A stretch of DNA of 17,018 nucleotides. Source: Chloroflexi bacterium RBG_16_68_14. Its GTDB lineage: Bacteria > Chloroflexota > Dehalococcoidia > DSTF01 > RBG-16-68-14. The notes beneath the pieces are model-generated. The model saw only the letters and a list, made by a program, of their open reading frames with translations. It had not been told where the DNA came from and ran no database searches. Of the stretch, positions 12,586 through 17,018 are shown one piece after another. The stretch's first letter is position 1. Every line of letters begins with the position of its first letter. The translations under genes and the position numbers were made by a program. The stretch is taken from assembly GCA_001796995.1 (NCBI GenBank), contig MGOB01000051.1, positions 13,911 to 30,928 of the forward strand. Direction: 5' to 3'.

Positions 12586-13860
12586 ATGCACGTAACCGAG
12601 CAAACAGTCTCTGAGGGCGCCGACCACTTGATGACGGTGCGCCACCTGACCATCCGCGGAACCAACTTCGAGATCGGTCGGCGCGTTGGCGAGCTGGCCA
12701 TCGAGCGTTTTGGCCACTCGCCCGCACATTTCGCCGCCAATCCCCTGTACGCCAGGGCTCGACGCCAGTACGTCCAGCGTGACTACCCTATTCAATGGGA
12801 GCGCGTGCGTGGCGCCGCGAGCGCCTTCGGCCTCGACCCTGAAGATGACCGTTACGACCTCACCGGCATCATGTACAACGTTGACCTCCCCCCGGCGATG
12901 CCTGGTTGCTCCGTCGTCTCCTATCCACCTTCAACGACGAGTACGGGTCGCGGCTACGTCAGCCGCAACTATGACTTCTCTACGGGCTCTCTGGCGGACC
13001 TCTTCCCGATGCCGCTGCCACCGGAGGCCAAGGCCCAGATGGGGCCGCTCATGCGAGAGCCCTACATCATGGAGTGGTATCCGGAGGACGGTGGGTACGC
13101 CTCGCTGGCGATCCACTCCTTCGACCTCCTCTCCGGCACACTCGACGGCATCAACAGCGAAGGGCTGGTTGTCACGATCATGGCCGACGGGGAGGCGATC
13201 ATCGAGCTCGGCCCCCGGCTCGAACTTCATCTCGGCCAGCGTCAGGTTGTTGGTTTGCACGAGCTTCAGGTCATGCGCCTGTTACTGGACACCTGCGCCA
13301 CGGCGGATGAGGCCAAGCAGGCGCTACTCCTGGTGAAACAGCACTACACCATCGCGCCGTGCCACTACCTGATCGCCGATGAAGCCGGCCACTCGTTCAT
13401 CTACGAGAACTCGACCGGGCGTAATGCTCAGCACATCATCGAGGGAACGGGGGCGCCTCTGGTGTGCACGAACTACCAGATTCACAGGCATCCGACCCCT
13501 GAACCCATGCTTGCCGGCGGGCTCACTCCGGTGAATGAGTGGGCCTGGCGCTACCGCACCGTGACTGAGCGAGTCGCCGCTCACCGCGGTCTCTTCACCG
13601 CGGACGAGATCAAGGAGATCAACGCCTGCGTCAATTACCAGAGGGTGATGGACGCGATGAGCGCCGATCACCCTGAGGTCGACGTCGCCGCTTCGATAAC
13701 AGCGCGGACGATGTGGCACAGCCTCTACGACCAGCAGTCCGGCACGGTTGAATTCAGTTTCTACCTAGGCGAGGACGTGCGCGCCGACGGTACGCGCGGT
13801 GAGCGAAGAGGCGACTACCTGAAGTTCGCTCTTGAATCGTCGAAGGTAGCGGGCGGGTAG
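12586..13860 (+). CDS. Ntn-hydrolase, acyl-CoA:6-aminopenicillanate acyltransferase/C45 type
   Basis: A 424-residue protein of the Ntn-hydrolase superfamily. The opening LTIRGTNFEIGRRVGELA (21-38) is the usual 'GxxxExGxxxG' start of the acyltransferase/C45 group. The likely nucleophile is C108 in MPGCSVVSY: cleavage before it would free an N-terminal Cys, as in isopenicillin N acyltransferase. RNYDFS (127-132) and SFDLLSGTLDGINSEGLVVTIM further on are the matching strand motifs (NxDF and GxNxxGL). Related enzymes hydrolyse or transfer acyl groups on amides; the substrate here is unknown. Start ATG 12586 is chosen over 12580, because AAGGAGG touches the latter; in-frame GTG further up is less likely. 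No signal peptide, so it is cytosolic. It lies on the putative tmRNA island with no related pathway genes beside it. Confidence 0.78.
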   Translation: MHVTEQTVSEGADHLMTVRHLTIRGTNFEIGRRVGELAIERFGHSPAHFAANPLYARARRQYVQRDYPIQWERVRGAASAFGLDPEDDRYDLTGIMYNVDLPPAMPGCSVVSYPPSTTSTGRGYVSRNYDFSTGSLADLFPMPLPPEAKAQMGPLMREPYIMEWYPEDGGYASLAIHSFDLLSGTLDGINSEGLVVTIMADGEAIIELGPRLELHLGQRQVVGLHELQVMRLLLDTCATADEAKQALLLVKQHYTIAPCHYLIADEAGHSFIYENSTGRNAQHIIEGTGAPLVCTNYQIHRHPTPEPMLAGGLTPVNEWAWRYRTVTERVAAHRGLFTADEIKEINACVNYQRVMDAMSADHPEVDVAASITARTMWHSLYDQQSGTVEFSFYLGEDVRADGTRGERRGDYLKFALESSKVAGG

Positions 13861-13908
13861 CGAAGCGACCGCGAACGGCGACGGGCGCCGACAGCGGGTG
13901 CCGAGCGT

Positions 13909-13924
13909 CGGGACAGTTGTCCCG
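13909..13924 (+). terminator. Hairpin after the Ntn-hydrolase gene
   Basis: CGGGACA (13909-13915), GT, TGTCCCG (13918-13924): perfect 7-bp arms 48 nt after the stop. No T tract, so a factor-independent terminator is uncertain. Confidence 0.45.
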
Positions 13925-13985
13925 CTGACGTAGCCACGAGGAGCGCCCCCCAAGCAGGCGGCAGGAGTACGGGAAAGTTGATACG

Positions 13986-14006
13986 GACTCTCCCCCGTCT
14001 CCACCA
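13986..14006 (+). repeat. Right attachment-site-like repeat (partial copy of the tmRNA 3' end)
   Basis: Twenty of 21 nt match the end of tmRNA, through the CCA; the match breaks off on both sides (TACG before, AACGC after). It is not part of any tRNA or tmRNA. The following 14007-14300 shows no gene. Confidence 0.78.
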
Positions 14007-14255
14007 AACGCACGTTCTAACCGCCGCCGATGTCGCGCGGCCGGTTTGATGTGAGTTCTTCCGGCCTCGCGCTTTCCTCGGAGAGCGTAGCCGGCGTGGC
14101 TCACAGAGGGAATTGTCTGGGAGTCAAGGCTGGGCCAGAGCAGTATCAATCCCCCGGTTCGCGCATGACTAAGCCCTAGAGCAGCGGACCCGGTCTAAGC
14201 GATTTCGCAAAACAGCACGAGTCCGATGCTCCGATTGGCGCTCGTGCATGAAGAA

Positions 14256-14273
14256 TCCGCCCCGAGGGGCGGA
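14256..14273. repeat. GC-rich hairpin in the gene-free stretch
   Basis: TCCGCCCC (14256-14263), GA, GGGGCGGA (14266-14273). Just before it GCACGAG (14215-14221) and CTCGTGC (14241-14247) form another 7-bp inverted repeat. They stand right beside the tRNA-Lys remnant at 14301. Function unknown. Confidence 0.5.
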
Positions 14274-14300
14274 CCTCGTTGCCAGGGAACGGGGCGAGGC

Positions 14301-14376
14301 GGCCGGGTGGGACTCGAACCCACGACCATCGGATTAAAAGGCTGCCGTCCTTACAGGCCGATGTACCGGGGCGCTC
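14301..14376 (-). pseudogene. Degraded tRNA-Lys(UUU) remnant, copy 1
   Basis: On the minus strand the 3' half is clear: CTTTTAATCCG anticodon loop side with UUU, variable loop ATGGTC, T arm GTGGG TTCGAGT CCCAC, then CCGGCCGCC. The 5' side of the anticodon stem (CAGC) does not pair with TCCG, the D arm is unlike any tRNA (TACA, TCGGCC, TGTA) and the acceptor strands do not pair; there is no CCA. Bases 14314-14340 (27 nt) are identical to 15787-15813. A protein frame here reading VGLEPTTIGLKG is the well-known antisense shadow of tRNA. Confidence 0.7.
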
Positions 14377-14469
14377 CAGATTCGGAGAGCATGCCCAAAC
14401 GGGGCTGCTGTGCGTCAGGTCTTCTGGTCGCGTCCCGACGCGTTCAGATAAGGAGACTTTACTTGACCG

Positions 14470-14497
14470 GTAGGCACGGATTCAAGCCGATGCCTAC
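14470..14497. repeat. Inverted repeat in the 14377-14662 stretch
   Basis: GTAGGCA (14470-14476) and TGCCTAC (14491-14497) with a 14-nt loop. The rest of this 286-nt stretch before the phosphotransferase shows no gene that I can support. Confidence 0.35.
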
Positions 14498-14662
14498 AAG
14501 TTGTCGTGGCTATCGCGGGGGCTCGAACGCGCATCTTACGTCGTTCGTGCTGTACGAATTCGCCTGCCTGCATAATCCCGAGTTCTTGATCTGCGCCACT
14601 GCCGAACTCTGGTATGTATCACTGGGACAGTCAGGACGGCAACGGAGAGGGACGAGGCGACG

Positions 14663-15514
14663 ATGAAGGCGTCAGAGGTCCAGCGTGCGGTGGCTGCGGC
14701 CACGTCGATCGTGGCAGCGCTCGACCTGACAGTCGACGACGCGATCGTTCTTCACAACTCGAACAAACTCGCGCTGCGCGTGCTGCCCTGTGACGTCCTT
14801 GCTCGGGTGGCACACGTAGGACATGAGGTTGCGCAGTTCGAAGTAGACCTTGCTCAACGGCTGGCCGAAACCGATAGCCCAGTGGCTGCTCTTGAGCCTC
14901 GAGTGGAGCCGCGCGTCTACGAGCGTGACGGCTTCGCGGTCACGCTATGGACCTACTACGAACCTGTGGCACCTCAAGAGGTCTCACCAGCCGACTACGC
15001 GGATGCGCTCGAGCGGCTGCATTCCGGAATGCGGAAACTCGATGTCACGGCGCCGCACTTCACGGATCGCGTCGCGGAGGCTCAACAACTCGTTGCAAGC
15101 CGCGACCACACTCCGGCGCTCGCCGACGATGACCGGGCGCTTCTCAGCACCACGTTACGAAGCCTGAGGAGAGCGATCGGCGACCGCGGCGCCGCCGAGC
15201 AGCTGCTGCACGGCGAACCGCACCCAGGCAACGTGCTCAGCACGAAAACCGGCCCGCTGTTCATAGACCTCGAGACGTGTTGCCGTGGGCCGATCGAATT
15301 CGACCTCGCCCATGTGCCCGAAGACGTCAGCGAGCGCTATCCGGATGTTGACCATGAGTTGCTCCGCGAGTGCCAGATCCTCATGCTTGCCATGATCGCA
15401 ACGTGGCGCTGGGATCGAGACGACCAACTCGCGAACGGGCGCCAACTGGGCACAGAGTGGCTCAGCCAGATCCGAGGAGCGCTCGATCGCTACGGACTGG
15501 ATGCCCATCGCTGA
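14663..15514 (+). CDS. Aminoglycoside phosphotransferase (APH)/choline kinase family protein
   Basis: A 283-residue small-molecule kinase-like protein. The catalytic loop is HGEPHPGN (183-190), with Glu in place of the usual Asp at the base position (HGD), a variant that I recall in related proteins. The metal-binding strand is LFIDLETCCRGPIEFDLAHV (199-218), where D202 takes the role of the DFG-like Asp, and IEFDLAH is the usual follow-up. The N-lobe has ALRVL (37-41) in the place of the ATP-binding Lys strand, with Arg, not Lys, and E67-like helix residues, so ATP binding may be altered. The YADALERLHSGM helix (112-123) is typical. ATG 14663 follows GAGG by 5 nt. The substrate is not readable; resistance cannot be claimed. 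The gene sits alone between the two tRNA-Lys remnants, on probably acquired DNA. Confidence 0.8.
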   Translation: MKASEVQRAVAAATSIVAALDLTVDDAIVLHNSNKLALRVLPCDVLARVAHVGHEVAQFEVDLAQRLAETDSPVAALEPRVEPRVYERDGFAVTLWTYYEPVAPQEVSPADYADALERLHSGMRKLDVTAPHFTDRVAEAQQLVASRDHTPALADDDRALLSTTLRSLRRAIGDRGAAEQLLHGEPHPGNVLSTKTGPLFIDLETCCRGPIEFDLAHVPEDVSERYPDVDHELLRECQILMLAMIATWRWDRDDQLANGRQLGTEWLSQIRGALDRYGLDAHR

Positions 15515-15768
15515 TCGGTCAGATGGCTTGACCCTCGGCAACGCAGGGAGCATACGCGGGCGCATGAAGTGGGCTCGGGGGAGAAGGGCTGAGTCGACCA
15601 CCGGACTAGTAGTCTCTTGGTTCTACGGTCGGCTGCTGTAGGTTCGGGAGATGCTGTATCTGGGTGCCGAAAATAGACCAGTCTTCTGGTCGCGAAACCA
15701 GTCTCCTGCTCACGAACGCTGCCGCTAAGGCAACAAGAACGTTCCGTTTCAGATACGAAATTGCTAGC
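15515..15768. other. Gene-free stretch after the phosphotransferase
   Basis: I see no credible gene in these 254 nt. The one ordered feature is a tandem repeat of 20 nt at 15677-15716, described separately. No terminator with a T tract follows the phosphotransferase stop. Confidence 0.5.
15677..15716 (+). repeat. Two tandem 20-nt repeats
   Basis: ACCAGTCTTCTGGTCGCGAA (15677-15696) is followed directly by ACCAGTCTCCTGCTCACGAA (15697-15716), 17 of 20 matching. The first unit with its preceding G also forms a hairpin GACCAG, TCTT, CTGGTC (15676-15691). Possible protein binding sites; no partner gene is known. Confidence 0.6.
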
Positions 15769-15842
15769 TGGGGGGCCCGGTGGGGGTCGAACCCACGACC
15801 ATCGGATTAAAAGTCCGCTGGTCCGAACCCGCCCCGCGGTGC
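15769..15842 (-). pseudogene. Degraded tRNA-Lys(UUU) remnant, copy 2
   Basis: On the minus strand: anticodon arm GCGGA CTTTTAA TCCG (paired, UUU), variable loop ATGGTC, T arm GTGGG TTCGACC CCCAC, acceptor 3' strand CGGGCCC and an encoded CCA (15769-15771). The 5' half is wrong: no GGGCCCG strand and no D arm, only GGTTCGGACC. It is better preserved on the 3' side than copy 1 and points the same way, as expected of an attachment-site remnant. Confidence 0.7.
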
Positions 15843-15999
15843 TACTGTGCTTTTTCTCTGTCCACCTAGCGGGGGGCGCTCCCGTGGTCGAGGCGCTCGA
15901 ACAAAGTCGCGGATCATCGTTTCTTCAACTGTAGATTCAAACACGTCAGTCCCCTTGTCCAACTCAGGCCTCGGCGGAATCTTGCCATGGACGGGCCCA

Positions 16000-16029
16000 T
16001 TGCGTCGGTGGAATCCACGCGCCTACAAT
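16000..16029 (+). promoter_or_regulatory. Candidate promoter of the carboxylase gene
   Basis: TTGCGT (16000-16005) and TACAAT (16024-16029), 18 nt apart, predict a start near 16036 and a leader of about 95 nt before GTG 16130. The 15843-16129 stretch otherwise holds no gene that I can support. Confidence 0.5.
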
Positions 16030-16129
16030 ACTTGTTCGCAGCGAGAGGGACCGGTGGCGATGTGCCCCGGTAGGCCGCCCCGGTCGGCTCCGGCGCTGAA
16101 GGCCCGCGACACAGGGGGGCGATCGAAGA

Positions 16130-17018
16130 GTGGAACGCTGGCAAACACGCATCGACACGAACTCTGAGAGCTTCCGAGCAAATCGCGAAGCGATCGTCGC
16201 GCTGCTCCAGGAACTGGAGACGCAGCTTGCGTTAGCGCGCGCCGGGGGAGGCGAGCGCGGCGTCGCCCGTCACCGGCAGCGCGGAAAACTGCTGGTGCGG
16301 GAGCGGATCGAACTGCTGCTCGACCAGGACTCACCCTTCCTTGAACTGAGCGCGCTGGCGGGCTGGGGAACCGACTACGCCGTCGGAGGCGGGCTTGTTA
16401 CGGGCATCGGCGTCGTTTCCGGCGTAGAGTGCATCATCGCGGGCAACGACCCGACGGTGTTGGGCGGCGCGATCACGCCGATCTCCAACAAGAAGACGGA
16501 CCGGGCGCTGGAGATCGCCCGCCTCAACCGCCTTCCGTATATCCAGTTCGTCGAGTCCGCCGGCGCGGATCTGCGGCGCGGGGAGGACTCAGCCGAGGTT
16601 GACATGCGGCGGCAGACCAGCCATTTCGCGGAGAGCGGGCGGCTCTTCCACGATATAACGGCGCTCTCGGCCGCTAGGATCCCGACTGTTTCGCTGGTCT
16701 TCGGCAGTTCAACGGCCGGTGGCGCCTACCAGCCGGGAATGTCGGACTACAACATCTTCATCCAGGGACGCTCCAAGGTGTTCTTGGGCGGTCCGCCGCT
16801 GGTGAAGATGGCCACGGGCGAGGACTCGGACGACGAGGAACTGGGCGGCGCGGAGATGCACGCGGCGGTGTCCGGCCTGGCTGACTACCTGGCGGAAGAT
16901 GAACTGGACGCACTGCGCATCGCCCGGGGCGTCATGGCGCACCTCAACTGGCGGAAGCTGGGCCCGGGACCGACAATGCCGGCGGACGCGCCGGTCTATG
17001 CCCCCGAGGAGCTCCTGG
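16130..17018 (+). CDS. Acyl-CoA carboxylase beta subunit (carboxyltransferase), 5' part
   Basis: The frame starts at GTG 16130 and stays open to the window end, giving 296 residues of an expected 510-540. It begins RWQTRIDTNSESFRANREA, the usual start of propionyl/methylcrotonyl/acetyl-CoA carboxylase beta chains. Then come RHRQRGKLLVRERIELLLD (48-66), GLVTGIGVVSG (88-98), GNDPTVLGGAITPISNKKTDRALEIA (105-130), the oxyanion loop GSSTAGGAYQPGMSDYNIF (192-210) and FLGGPPLVKMATGE (218-231). It moves the carboxyl group from biotin to an acyl-CoA; which acyl-CoA is not readable from this half. The biotin-carrying alpha subunit is probably downstream. There is no strong ribosome binding site (GGGGGG at 16114-16119 is weak). 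The conserved start directly at this GTG supports the choice. Confidence 0.9.
   Translation, partial: MERWQTRIDTNSESFRANREAIVALLQELETQLALARAGGGERGVARHRQRGKLLVRERIELLLDQDSPFLELSALAGWGTDYAVGGGLVTGIGVVSGVECIIAGNDPTVLGGAITPISNKKTDRALEIARLNRLPYIQFVESAGADLRRGEDSAEVDMRRQTSHFAESGRLFHDITALSAARIPTVSLVFGSSTAGGAYQPGMSDYNIFIQGRSKVFLGGPPLVKMATGEDSDDEELGGAEMHAAVSGLADYLAEDELDALRIARGVMAHLNWRKLGPGPTMPADAPVYAPEELL

Larger units (their letters stand above)
11435..14006. mobile_element. Putative 2.6-kb island integrated at the tmRNA 3' end, no integrase
   Basis: The segment between the tmRNA 3' end and its partial copy at 13986-14006 holds a DUF998 membrane protein gene and an Ntn-hydrolase gene, and no recombinase or phage gene. 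The repeats are in the same direction, as left by site-specific integration. It may be a satellite mobilised in trans, or what is left after deletions. That it is mobile is inference. Confidence 0.58.

Noticed and set aside
14510..14545. GGGGGCTCGAACGCGC, like the T arm of another tRNA on the minus strand
   Set aside because: No anticodon arm or acceptor follows; too short to support.
14226..14666. Open frame reading GGRVGLEPTTIGLKG
   Set aside because: This peptide is the known antisense shadow of a tRNA; the DNA beneath is the tRNA-Lys remnant.
14419..15694. GTCTTCTGGTCGCG shared by 14419-14432 and 15681-15694
   Set aside because: A 14-nt match is near what chance gives in 17 kb of GC-rich sequence, and it does not keep order relative to the tRNA remnants.
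15847..16167. 106-codon plus-strand frame before the carboxylase
   Set aside because: No ribosome binding site, no family likeness, and it runs into the carboxylase start in another frame.
1..17018. CRISPR array, transposase or integrase gene
   Set aside because: No regularly spaced repeats and no recombinase motifs in any frame that I could find.

Overview
The window is high-GC bacterial DNA with short intergenic gaps and several overlapping or nearly touching gene pairs. Clues to the lineage are F420 cofactor genes (the end of cofC and a stand-alone dehydro-F420-0 reductase) and a tmRNA whose best-fitting tag reads GEREFALAA. That tag resembles the Dehalococcoides tag as I remember it (GERELVLAG). 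Together these suggest a Chloroflexota bacterium, probably of the Dehalococcoidia. This is inference; no 16S rRNA or ribosomal protein gene is present.

Layout. 1-1462: F420 biosynthesis genes and a GNAT acetyltransferase. 1676-2488: an enoyl-CoA hydratase/isomerase family gene with its own promoter. 2551-4416: a small zinc-ribbon gene on the minus strand, diverging from an operon for a secreted protein and a lipoprotein, both of unknown function. 4513-7585: rarA (recombination factor), a DUF559 endonuclease-like gene, a hicA/hicB toxin-antitoxin pair and a DinB-fold gene. This stretch carries clear insertion scars. The DUF559 gene and a two-tier palindrome lie between two copies of the rarA 3' end. 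hicA is interrupted by a MITE-like element with TA duplications, and removing the element restores an intact frame. 7823-9043 (minus): a membrane-anchored PQQ-type sugar dehydrogenase. 9252-11070: an ABC exporter of the MacB/LolD type (permease, then ATPase, overlapping by 8 nt). 11083-11434: tmRNA (ssrA), whose -10 box overlaps the ATPase stop codon.

11435-16129 looks like a zone of integrated DNA. The last 21 nt of tmRNA recur (one mismatch) at 13986-14006, enclosing a DUF998 membrane protein and an Ntn-hydrolase of the acyltransferase/C45 type, but no integrase. A second segment carries an aminoglycoside-phosphotransferase-like gene between two degraded, same-orientation remnants of a tRNA-Lys(UUU) 3' half. 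At 16130 core-type sequence resumes with the beta subunit of a biotin-dependent acyl-CoA carboxylase, cut by the window end.

Dispersed palindromes sit just after several gene ends (1561, 2511, 6376, 7590-7771); the last site holds a 164-bp imperfect inverted repeat. No CRISPR array and no transposase or integrase gene was seen. The most interesting signals are the two reconstructable insertions (MITE in hicA, DUF559 cassette at the rarA 3' end) and the integrase-less tmRNA island.
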